A stretch of DNA of 64,000 nucleotides, from positions 496,001 through 560,000 of the forward strand of contig JAPEHQ010000016.1 of NCBI GenBank assembly GCA_027405735.1, given 5' to 3'. The notes beneath the pieces were generated by a model. That model was not told the DNA's origin and did not search any database. It saw only the letters and a program-made list of their open reading frames with translations. Positions 33,593 to 43,929 of this stretch are shown here, one piece after another. How positions within the stretch are numbered: position 1 is the first letter of the stretch; every line of letters begins with the position of its first letter. Source of the stretch: Mucor racemosus. Taxonomy: Eukaryota; Mucoromycota; Mucoromycetes; Mucorales; Mucoraceae. A program made the position numbers and the translations under genes.

Positions 33593-33640
33593 GGATACGC
33601 GAAAGAGCTTTTATGGAAGCCGGATACGCGAAAGAGCTTT
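33593..33640. repeat. Two direct copies of GGATACGCGAAAGAGCTTT
   Basis: A 19-bp sequence occurs twice, 28 bp apart, just left of the inverted-repeat array. Together with the adjacent arrays it shows that this spacer is repeat-built. Confidence 0.8.
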
Positions 33641-33677
33641 GATAAAACACCACTCAGAATATTCATGAAATCCTTCA

Positions 33678-34400
33678 CCTATACCAAGGTAATTAATATC
33701 TCACCTATACCAAATAATTATCTCTCAGACACACAAAACCTATACCATAAAATATTTATGCGTTACAAACAACCTATACCATATTACATACAGTTTCTTT
33801 TATAAAAATATTTTTTACTAAGATTTTTTGAGCAGCTATTACTTTTTAATATTGCAGTATTCCGTAACCTTACTACTTTTGAACATTTTAATTTTTTGTA
33901 TACAATATTATTTATTAAATTTAATGTTTTAAATATTTATATATTTTTTAATTTTAAATTGTTTTTTATTGTATTAACGTTATATTAAAATGACTTTTTT
34001 AAAAATTTATTTAGTAAAATATTTAATAATTATAATAGTAATTACTAATTTTGTACATATATAATTTTTGTATTTTTTTTATTATTTAATAACATTAATT
34101 GTATTATTTATGCTTAAAATTAAATTTAAAAATATTTTTGTTTTTATTTTACTATTTTGTTAATAATAAAAATTTTGCATTATTAAAAAATTAGATAATA
34201 TAATTTTTAAAAAAAAAATTCAAGTTTTATACATTTTAAAAAAAATTAAGTATTGTTTTTTGAGTTATAATTAATTTTGTTGAATAGGTTTGTGTAAGTC
34301 ATAATTACTTATGATATAGGTATATGTAACGCATAACTATTTGTGATGTAGATTTGTGTAAGGTATAATTTTTTGTGGCATAGGTATGCTTGGACCGTTT
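33678..34400. other. AT-rich core flanked by inverted short-repeat arrays (centromere candidate)
   Basis: Four CCTATACCA units lie at 33678, 33704, 33739 and 33773 within a degenerate longer repeat. On the right the complementary unit TGRTATAGG(T) recurs at 34281, 34312, 34344 and 34376, with a spacing of 31-32 bp. Read on opposite strands the two arrays align (GGTATAGGTT..TTTGTAACGCATAA versus GATATAGGTATATGTAACGC), so they are inverted. Between them, 33790-34280, is extremely AT-rich: single 60-bp rows hold only 2-7 G or C. There is no open reading frame. LINEs on both sides point outward. Mucor centromeres have been described as a short AT-rich kinetochore-binding core among Grem-LINE elements. 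The structure is seen; the centromere function is inference. Confidence 0.55.
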
Positions 34401-34574
34401 GTGGCAACTTCAAATGCTCTACTACCCCCTGGAGAGTTACACTCCACATAAGGGGTAATAAAAGTGATGCCAAGAAAGAGTTACACTCCACAACGTGAAA
34501 TCAGGTCTGAGTCTTAGGATAACAAACATAGTTTCTTCTTTGAACATGAAACTGTGGTTTGTCTTTTGACAACA

Positions 34575-34707
34575 TAATAAAAGACATGGCACCTTGGCCT
34601 TGTCTCAAATTAATGCATAGTTTCTTAATGAAAAGTTAATAAAAGATACACTTTAATACAAAAAAAAAACATAATAAAAGACAAACTTACATACAAAAAA
34701 AAAAAAA
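34575..34707 (+). mobile_element. 133-bp composite LINE-tail insertion with 14-bp target duplication
   Basis: The insert carries two LINE 3' ends in a row: TTAATAAAAGATACACTTTA..ATACAAAA (subfamily B) and then TAATAAAAGACAAACTTACA..A-run (subfamily A). It is flanked by exact copies of GTCTTTTGACAACA (34561-34574 and 34708-34721). No protein-coding part is included. Confidence 0.78.
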
Positions 34708-34736
34708 GTCTTTTGACAACAGCCATGGCCGGGTTG

Positions 34737-35302
34737 CTGAAACCCACCAGATGGCGAATTTTCTGGTCTTGTCATTGCCCTGAAAGGCATTCACTCCTTG
34801 GTGGAGACTGATTCCGGACAGAATTGGCTTTCGGGCTCTTCTACGCAAAATAAATCCGTTGAAATATCCTATTCCTTTATGCGGTCTTTGTAATGATACT
34901 TCTGAGGATTTTTATCATTTCGTGGTGGGTTGTCCTTTCAAGTCCAATTTTTGGTTTGATGTGGTGACACATTTGCGATTAGAAGATGAGCTTCTAGTGG
35001 AAGATGCAATCTGATGTGGTCTCACTGGCTTATGCCAAACTGAAGGTGTTCCTCTGGATGATTCCATTTTGGAGGTTCTCAGCCCTGCCTTTTTCACTTT
35101 GTGGAAATTCCACTGCCATATATTATACTTGATAAATCTTGGATTTAACCACAGGTCTTCTCTGCATTTCTCCAAGATAATAATATAGTATTTTCTTCTT
35201 TCTTGAACAAGAAGGCTTAAAAACCCAACCTTGTTTACATCATTTTCATATTGGTTTCAAAAAAATCCTAATAAAAAACAAAATTTACATACAAAAAAAA
35301 AA
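34737..35302 (+). mobile_element. 5'-truncated LINE subfamily-A copy with 15-bp target duplication
   Basis: It is parallel to the copy at 4535-5164: FHFVVGCPFKSNFWFDVVTH in frame, then an in-frame TGA (GCAATCTGATGTGG) and small indels. The tail is AATAAAAAACAAAATTTACA plus A-run. It is flanked by GCCATGGCCGGGTTG (34722-34736) and GCCATGACCGGGTTG (35303-35317), one mismatch. Confidence 0.87.
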
Positions 35303-35317
35303 GCCATGACCGGGTTG

Positions 35318-35797
35318 GTCATCATTCTTAGTGTCATCATATAGTGCCGGATAAATTTCCGTCCCCTGTTTGTGCCCTTTGTGATATAGCTACTGAGAAT
35401 CTGTATCATTTTGTTGTGGGTTGCTCCTATAAAGCAGATCATTGGAGAAATGTAGTGTCCTTTCTGTCTTTGCTAGATCTCCTCCTTTCTAATCTGTGTA
35501 TTTGGATAGCGCTCACTAGCTTTTGTTCGTTAGGCATACTTGATCTAGACGGCGATGTTCTGGTTGTACTTGGAGCTGCGTACTCAATACTGTGAAAGCA
35601 TCATCGGCGATGTGTCATTGACACTGCGCTTTGGATTGCCTCGGTAATTTTAAACATGGTTAAACAAGACCGTGGTTTACTTTTTTTCATCTCTTTTTCC
35701 TTCCGAAAGTGCTCAAGGTGACATCTTGACCCTGCTTCTAATTTATACATATCGTCCCTTAAAATCTAATAAAAGATACACTTTAATACAAAAAAAG
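35318..35797 (+). mobile_element. LINE subfamily-B 3' fragment
   Basis: VPDKFPSPVCALCDIATENL..YHFVVGCSYKADHW matches the zf-RVT region of the intact element. The end is CTAATAAAAGATACACTTTA plus ATACAAAAAAA. A frameshift/stop after VLGAAYSIL* shows it is inactive. Confidence 0.82.
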
Positions 35798-38559
35798 GAT
35801 GAATCGCCCTTACATTTCCTCGGAAGAATTAAGATTAGATCTTGAAACTTGCAAGAATATATGGGAAGGGCTGATTTATTATAATAAGTTAATCTGATTA
35901 CTAATCTAATTGTGCAGAGTTATCAATATTGCAGCGCCTGTGCTCTCAGGTCACTCATTTTCATTCTCAAAAGAATAAATAAAAAGTAAAGCAAGTTTTT
36001 TAGACATTTATTCAGTCCAGAGATTGATATACGCAAAAAAATGGTTGCTTGTTCAATTGAAAGCTACCCTATAGTTATTTTTGTATTAAAGTATATTTTA
36101 ATATTGTTAATAATATCAAACTCGAATTTATTTCACCGATTTCCTACAGGGTAATGAGATTTTATGTCAAAGGCAGACAGCAATATATTCACTTGTCATC
36201 ACTGCTACGATATTATCCTCAAAACAATAATATAAGAGCAAAGGCCTTACAACGAAATAATAAATAAAGCATATCGAATTTTCCCAGTGTTAGTCTTGGG
36301 ATTTATGTACATCGGTTTGTTTATGATACATTGCTCTCTGAGCGTGATGATTACCCCTACGGTCGTGATTCGATTTAGTGGACTCAAAAATAAGGGATTT
36401 TCGATTTAACGGACATTTCGAAATCTCCCTTTTTTTCATAATTTTACTGCCTAAATCCATTGAATCGATTCAGTGGATTTTGGACAATTTCTTTTCTACC
36501 GGTCCACTATATTAGTAAAATATAAGTATCATTGGATCGAACTGTATTTAGCCGGTAATAGCTTTATCTGATAGCCATGAAATTAGAAGAAATATGGAGA
36601 ATAACCAAATCACGTGCCTAATTTACCTCTGTTTTTTATTAAATTTCTTGTTGTCCTCTGTTTGATCCAGTTGCTCGAATATGAAAAGCCTTTACTAACG
36701 ATATTATTTAATACTATAAACTAGTAATGCCTTTTTAATCTCATTTGTTGATCCAATATTACGAAAATGATTTATTTGATTTAGTGGAAAACTCGATCGA
36801 TTTTGTGGATAATACTTTTCTCCCTCCCAACGATCCCATCAAATCGAATCACGACTGTATTTATAATAAATAAACTTTTTAATTTGACTCACCACTCTGG
36901 ATTCTGATTATTCAGTTAATTTTTGAAAGTTACTGTTTTAATTTCGATCAAGTTCGAACCACGCTCCAGACGTTTTGTTAGGGAAGAGTACACAAAAGTA
37001 TAAGTCAGGGCAAAATAATGGAGGGGGGGAAAAGAATGATGAATTTGAGTAACTGATTAGCCGAAGGCTTGCAGAGGAATAGAACTGGGTAAAACACAAA
37101 GGGGGTAACTCCACTGCATGCTGACACAGCAGAAAGTGGGGGAGGGAGAGGGAATACATATAGTAAATGTTATTAAATACATATTTTGCAGCCACCATCA
37201 AATTATCACTTTTATGTAATTATAAACTTTAAAATGTTTTATTACATATTTAGCGTATTATAATATTCGTCTTGGACACAATTTTAAAATGCATATTAGC
37301 AAATTATTACGTTTCTTAATTTCTATTGCTAAAGTTTATAACTTTTCTCGAATGCTTTTTTATGCAAAGGAAGTTGTAATGTTTGTGGGTATAAAAAAGT
37401 ACTGCTCAATGAGACGAATCATTTTAATTTCATGTAACTTGATGAATATGTGGTTTAATTAGCAAGCAAAGAAGAAAGGTTAAGATAGTATATTGTATGA
37501 AAACTAAGAAATGATTCTCGTGGTTAATGATCTAATTTTATCCGAATTTGATTCAAAAATAAATTCTTAATATTAAACAATCACCGGTAAAATGAACCGG
37601 ACACACAAAGTGATTTAATTATTTACATTTTAGCCATGTGCCTTCATATAATTATAATGATTATATCGAAACAATCAGTTTGCTGAGCTTGAGAATACAA
37701 GTTGTTGGATAAGCATTTATGCCAATCTATCAATTAAGAAAAATCCATCAAGAACAATAGTTCCTAGACTAAACTTACTCGAATAAGAAATGAGGGGCTA
37801 CATTGACTTCTATTACCAGGTTAGACAGAAAAAAAGTCATCATCATCATCATAAAATTATTATATCGACACAAATTATGCTGATAATTGATTTGTGTGAT
37901 GGTGAAACTCAGGTTGACTGATGAGGGGTAAAGGGGACGTTGTAATAAATGTAAGGGTAAGTTTTTCTGATTTCGGCTCGAGTAAGGATTGCAAACAGCT
38001 GGAATTCGCTAGTGTGTAATACAAGATGAATTTTAGTATCTTTTAACATACGGATTACACATGTGCGCATCTATAAATTTGTATCATTATGTGTGTATTG
38101 TCTTTGTTGCATGGTGAAACTGTATTCGGTCATTTACACTTGTTGCAAAAAATGATCTTTTTTCATCAGCCAATGTATTGTATTTAGATATCAACTATGA
38201 GATAATACTATACATAATGTATGGATTTCTTACTTTCATTGTAAAAAAAAAATTGAACATACCAAATATTAATAGATACTGGAGTATACCTAGTGGCATT
38301 TGAACATGATGCTCTCTTATTATTGGAAATAGAATCAAACATTCATTCAATTATAAAGAGTTTGTATGAATGAAGTTTAAAGCCCTTTACTTTTTTTTTT
38401 TTTTTTTTGCCATATTAACCTCCCCTTTCTTTCTCCTTGAATCAAGGGAGAAAAAAAAAAAAAAAAAAAGACTAGGCACGTGGAAAGACGAAAATATGAT
38501 AAAAACCTTAGAATTCGTTCTTTTTCATTCAGTGATTTCTCTTTCTTTTTAAATTTATA
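35798..38559. other. Gene-free right flank of the LINE island
   Basis: It contains one MITE (36360-36857, separate entry), a G-rich patch at about 37019-37035, and A/T runs at about 38390-38470 just upstream of the sugar-kinase gene. No coding region is supported. Confidence 0.5.
36360..36857. mobile_element. MITE of pogo/Tc1-mariner type, 498 bp
   Basis: The termini CGGTCGTGATTCGATTTAGT and, on the other strand, CAGTCGTGATTCGATTTGAT form terminal inverted repeats of about 22 bp (19-20 matching). The element is bounded on both sides by TA (36358-36359 and 36858-36859), the target duplicated by Tc1/mariner/pogo transposases. There is no transposase reading frame inside, so it is non-autonomous. 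Internal sub-repeats (GATTYAGTGGA) echo the ends. Confidence 0.82.
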
Positions 38560-40088
38560 ATGGTTTTCTCGTTCAGTAAACGTTCAAAAAACAGCCGGCT
38601 TACTATAGATGAATCATCTTCTGGTTCTTCTATTTCAGCTTCACGTTCAAGTTCCTTTGATCAGCCCTTATCGCCTATTTTGCCTGATACTTTGAATTCA
38701 AAAGCTGTCAATGTACTTATAGTTGGTCAAATCTATCAAGACACAATAATGACAGTCGATTATTATCCAGGGGAAGATACAAAAGTTCGATCTAGTCATA
38801 CGCAACAAAGAAGAGGGGGAAATTGTGTAAATACAGCTGAAGTGTTGGCTCAATTTCCCAAAATGAATCCGTTTGTAATGTCTTCTGTTGGACCTAAGGA
38901 GTCTTCCAGGTAAATAGACAAAAATTAATTACTATTCTATTTGAGTCTTTTTTTTTCTGACGTTTTCATACAGCAATCTACTATCTCAATTGGAATCAAA
39001 AGGTGTCAAAACTTCATCATGTTTTTATCGTAAATCACCAACACCCTCGTGCTATATTATACAATGTAAAGACACAGGTTCACGAACGATCATTTCTTGC
39101 AATACGTAAAAATAAAATTAAAAAATTGTATTGTTAATTATAAATTACTTAAAGTTCATTTTATAGGACCCAAGATATTACCAAGGATGAATTTGCTCGT
39201 AAAGTAGAAATGAGCAGTATTACTAAAACAATGTCGTTTGAATTTGATGCTCGTCCTGCCTTTTCCTGGGTTCACTTTGAGGGGAGAAATGTATATGAAA
39301 CTGCTGCTCAGATAGACTGGCTAGAAGCAAAAGCAAAACGTGAAGGGTGGAGAAATGAACTAACCATATCTGTCGAGTTAGAAAAACCAGATAGACCCCA
39401 TATTGATATACTATTAACAAGAGTAAAATCTATAATTTCTTTAAAAATTTCGATCAATACCATACTAAGATTTTCATGTAGGGCGACGTAGTATTCTTTT
39501 CCAAGTTATATGCAGAAAAACGTGGCTATGATGAAGCAGAAGATTTTCTGAAAGATTTTCAAGCAAGATGTAAACCTGGGTAAAGCTTATATTTAAACAT
39601 TTGTACACTATAGTCTATTGACTTACATTATCAATTGTTTTAGAGCAATCTTATTTTGTACTTGGGGTGCGCAGGGAGCTACCTGCTTATTTAAAGGAGA
39701 AATTCTTCACTCATCGGCATTAGCACAAGCTCAAGTTGTAGATACAGTTGGCGCAGGAGATACATTCGTAGCAGGAGTTATTTATTGTATGAGTAGAGGT
39801 CATACACTGTTAACGACACTAAAATTCTCGTGTGAAATGGCTAGTAGAAAAGTTTCTCGGTCTGGTTTTGATGGTTTGGCAGATACCATGTTCAAAGTTT
39901 GGAAGACATCTTTAGGCGCGGAACTAAATAAAGCGCATTACCATGCACCTCTATTGCATTCCAAAAGTTATGAAAATGGATTTCTTGGTTTCGATTTTGG
40001 CACATTGACAAGTAGAAGATCTGGTATGTCTCATAAAAAACATCTATCGCATTCATCATCTGCGCCGTTATTAAAGAATAATAAATAG
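38560..40088 (+). CDS. pfkB-family (ribokinase/ketohexokinase-like) sugar kinase
   Basis: Five exons (38560-38909, 38974-39105, 39167-39422, 39482-39579, 39644-40088) join in phase to 426 residues. After a Ser-rich head of about 50 residues it has VLIVGQIYQDTIMTVDYYPG and RRGGNCVNTAEVLAQF, the N-terminal pfkB substrate-side motif with GGN. The C-terminal signature is DTVGAGDTFVAGVIY, with the anion-hole GAGD at residues 315-318 and catalytic base D318. The middle (HFEGRNVYETAAQIDWLEAK) resembles ketohexokinase-type members. It should phosphorylate a sugar or related alcohol using ATP in the cytosol; the substrate is not readable. A basic, Ser-rich tail of about 50 residues after the kinase fold is unusual. 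Confidence 0.87.
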
Positions 40089-40500
40089 ATAATAATTCAC
40101 TCTTAGGTCCATTCTACTCTTAATTTGATTTTATAGCAGTATAACAATGGCCTGCCATTCTTTACCTACTTTTCTATTTACTTCATGTTACACTATATTC
40201 GATACCCCCAAATAAATGAATCACTTAAAAAGGTTAAAACAAACTTAATAGCAATGTAATTCTTCATTGTAACGATGTTTAGATCTCTATATCCATCCAT
40301 TCTTTTCAAATAAAAATATGACTACGACAGTATACTCGAGAAGATCTTAGAAATGCACTCCAGTTCCTTATTCAGTCTTTCTGGATGTACTAAGAAAATT
40401 TTCAAAAACAGTTGCTTTCTAAAATGTGAAGAAAAAACAATCTCAATACTAATTTTTCATGTTACTGTACATATATTCATTTATTTCTTTATTGCTATTA

Positions 40501-41411
40501 TTATTGGGAAATTTCATCGTGATAACTTATCAAATGATAAACAAGGCCTTCTCTTGTGGCATAATTCTTTGCACGCTTACAACCGGATACTACACATTTG
40601 TATGGTTCTTCTCCATGATGACTTTCAACCAAATGTGTTATGACATGTGTCTTCTTTTTGAACTCTTCATTACATGCAGGGCAAACTGTGATAGCATAGA
40701 CGTCATTTAGTTTCTCTTGAAGATGTGTCGATAATTCTTGCTTTTTAAATTTCTTATTATCTTGTATTGCTTTTGTTTGAAGTGTTGCAGCTGCCACTTT
40801 ATTCTGTTGTCGGTCTGATTTTTTATTGGCGGAATGACTACAAAAAATAATTTGTTAATTTCGAAATGAAAAAAATTATCGAATCATCGTAATTGCCTAT
40901 TTTCATTTATGCGAGTTATTTGATGAGCATGTTCTAAATGATATCGTAATCCAGGTTTAGAGGAATATACTTGATTGCAGTTCGACGCTACACATTTAAA
41001 CACTTTTTGTCCATGGTGTTTTGATTTTAAATGCTGGTCAGCTTCTGCGCGGCCTGAACTTATTTGAAAGCAATCAGGACAAACCAATGGAGGATATGTT
41101 TCTTCAATCAATTGCAGAATAAGACCTTTTATATCTACTGATCTGTGTCTTCCGGGCCCACTAGTTGGTGTGGCAGTATTGTGTCTGTTTGCAATTAGTT
41201 GAGGGTGTGGGGTAATTGGACTTAAGCCATCAACTAGAAATTGGCTAGAATTTGCTATTTTGCTTCTTTTTTGTCTAGGAGAGTCTTTTTTCACAGGAAC
41301 TGATACATCCGTGGGTCTTCTCTTTCTTGTAGATAATTTTGCCCCTCCATTCCTACCCACATGAACCTGTTAGGCTTTTTTTCTGTGTAATTAAGATGCT
41401 ATATTTACCAT
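40501..41411 (-). CDS. C2H2 zinc-finger protein with two finger pairs
   Basis: The model is a start-codon-only exon (41409-41411), then 40897-41366 and 40501-40837, giving 269 residues. The second junction needs a GC-AG intron (donor AG|GCAATT); it is supported because phases match exactly and no GT donor exists in that stretch. The protein has a basic head (LSTRKRRPTDVSVPVKKDSP) and then two similar modules. Each module is CPxC-x-H-x-H followed by FKCVASNCNQVYSSKPGLRYHLEHAH or YKCVVSGCKRAKNYATREGL...HLISYH. The duplicated module suggests internal duplication. It is probably a nuclear DNA- or RNA-binding protein; the family is not identified beyond C2H2. The start exon is the weakest part of the model. 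Confidence 0.72.
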
Positions 41412-41905
41412 TTTTGTGAAGTTTGATCATCATGAACTACGGAGCTCATCCTTACAATGATAATCCTTGATGAAAGAAAAAAAATTCCTCATTTTCCTTC
41501 AAATGATCATTGTTGACTTGTTACTTTGAGTGCAATACAGTCACGAGAATGCATTTTATCCTATCATTGTCACCAATTCCTCCGTATCAAGTTTTTGGTC
41601 GGGAAATATGAAGTGCATATCTAATTGCTACATAGCAATCAGGTACAAAATCGTATTATATCAAAGTCGTAAGGAAAATAACATCGAAAAAGGTATTGTT
41701 TTCAGATTAAAAATGTGCAAAAAGACGTCATTGACCATGATTTACTGTAACCTCAAAACCTCATCATTCATGTAACGGTGCTTTGATTCGAACAATCTCC
41801 GCATTACTTCTTTATTTCTACTTTTCTCTAACGTTCTTTCTCTTTTTCTCTTTGAAAATATATACCTTGTAAAGTATCGATAAAATCTCAATAAATTCCG
41901 ATATC
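41412..41905. other. Divergent promoter region between zinc-finger gene and PIP5K
   Basis: About 490 bp separate two divergently transcribed genes. An 81-codon plus-strand open frame at 41530-41775 has no recognisable features. A pyrimidine-rich run (TTTCTCTTTTTCTC, about 41835-41852) lies upstream of the PIP5K start. Confidence 0.45.
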
Positions 41906-43778
41906 ATGTCAATTGATATTTTACCACAAACACCTCCACCTATGACTACAAAAGAGAAGCTTTCTTCGTATTCATCATCTTTATTAGACGAAGAATCAAC
42001 AAACAAACAAGTAAATCCTCATTATGTAAACAATCAACCAGCTGCTGTATCGGATAATAAAACACAACCAACTGCCGTCATTTTAAAGAAGGTTATCAAG
42101 AAGCCACCTCCGTTGTTTATCGACATACAACAGGACACACAAAATAATACTCCTTTAAAACGTACAATAAAGTCCCCTTCTTCCTCAGTAAGACTTATGG
42201 ATCTAGGGCATTTAGATAATGATGAACAGCTAGTTTTAGAAGAAGAAATTAAAGCAAGAAGGTTAGCAAGACGACAAAAAACGTATGCTGATGATAGGGA
42301 TGAAGATGAACAAGACGGTACTCTTATTGCAATTGGAACAAGAGTAGCCGAAGGACATCGTAACTATCAAATGATGTATGATATGTTAACAGGCATCAGA
42401 ATTGCAGTGGGTCGAGTTTCTGCTAAAATTGCAAGACCATTGACAGTCGATGACTTTACTGCAGCGCATAAATTAGTATTCGATATGTAAGTTTCTGTTA
42501 AGCTTTGTTATGAATAGCAAATTAATATGAGAAGTACATGTATTTAGAACAGGAAATGAATTAACGCCTGGTGTAAAGTATGATTTTAAGTTTAAAGATT
42601 ATGCTCCTTGGGTATTTAGAAATTTAAGAGAGAAATTTCATGTTGATGCAGCAGACTATATGATGTCTCTTACAAACAAATATATCTTAAGTGAAATTGG
42701 CTCACCTGGCAAAAGTGGCAGCTTTTTTTATTATTCAAGAGATTATAGATTCATCATCAAAACAATTCATCATGGAGAACATAAATTTATGAGGAAAATA
42801 CTGAAAGAATATTATGAGGTATTTTTAAGCATTGTTCTGTTACATAAAAATTCATGCTAACTCAATTTCTTGTAGCACGTTGCAAACAATCCAAATACAC
42901 TACTTTGTAGATTTTATGGTCTTCATCGTATAAAATTGCCTAGAGGACGTAAAATCCATTTCGTTGTTATGGGAAATGTATTACCATCAAACAAAGATAT
43001 TCACAAAACTTTCGATTTGAAAGGATCTTTATTTGGCCGTCTTACATCAGGTGAAGAAGTTGCGAAGAATCCTCGTGCTGTTATGAAAGATCAAAATTGG
43101 GTCAAAAGTAAAGAAAAAATTCAATTAGGCCCAGCAAAACGTGCGTTATTTTTGACTCAACTTGAGAGAGATGTAGAAATTTTAAAACGTTTAAATATTA
43201 TGGACTACAGTTTATTGGTTGGTGTGCACGATATTAGAAAGGGCAACACAGAATGTATTCGAGATCAAAGTTTACATATGGTTACTCCAAGGACTGATAA
43301 AATGGAGAGACGTTCTTCTACAATAAAGCGAACTAAAACTGAAAAGGCAGAAATTGTAAGAAAAGCTTTGAGAAATGCCAATCCAGTTCATATTGATACA
43401 TCAGAATTACCTGCTAGTCCATCAGAAGAGTAAGTGGGAACTTTCATGTATACAAAGTATGTTGTCTAATAAATTTTCAAAAGACGTCGATGGTGCATAT
43501 TTTATGCTGATGACGGTGGTTTTAGGTCTAGTGATGAAGAAGATAGACCTTCTGATAAACTATATTATGTTGGCATTATTGACATTTTAACACCTTATAA
43601 TATTGTTAAAAGGTCAGAGCATATTTGGAAGAGTATTACACAAGATAAAGACACTATATCTTCTGTTCATCCACTTGTATATGGCAGAAGGTTTATGGAT
43701 TTCATGTTGAAAGCTGTTAATGGCACTTTTAATTCCTCACTATCATTGAATAGAATTCAAGACAAAAAGAATCACTAG
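41906..43778 (+). CDS. MSS4: Phosphatidylinositol-4-phosphate 5-kinase
   Basis: Four exons (41906-42486, 42548-42818, 42876-43429, 43484-43778) join to 566 residues. After about 130 variable residues the PIPK catalytic domain is complete: [39 protein letters not shown], the ATP-binding loop [29 protein letters not shown], the catalytic [11 protein letters not shown], and the C-terminal [20 protein letters not shown] with [10 protein letters not shown]. It makes PI(4,5)P2 at the plasma membrane, controlling actin, endocytosis and signalling. The insert between [11 protein letters not shown] and the last exon is basic and Ser/Thr-rich, as usual in type I enzymes. Introns are 54-61 bp, GT-AG. 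Confidence 0.94.
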
Positions 43779-43810
43779 CTCTTCTATTATTTTCATATTT
43801 GTATATATTA

Positions 43811-43811
<1 letters not shown>

Positions 43812-43854
<43 letters not shown>
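43812..43854. repeat. (ATT)n microsatellite
   Basis: About 14 ATT units lie between the convergent PIP5K and flavodoxin-like genes. Confidence 0.9.
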
Positions 43855-43856
<2 letters not shown>

Positions 43857-43929
43857 ATTAAATCCACATTTATTTGTATATACTTATATATTACTATGTC
43901 TTGAATTAAAGTAATGGCTATAAACCAAT

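Noticed and set aside
33501..33805. 97-codon plus-strand frame beside the AT core
   Set aside because: It runs through the short direct repeats and the CCTATACCA array. Composition suggests repeat DNA rather than protein.
36935..36965. Possible tRNA B-box (GTGGTTCGAAC on the minus strand)
   Set aside because: No acceptor stem, no A-box at the proper distance, and the T-arm does not close. No tRNA gene was found anywhere in the window.
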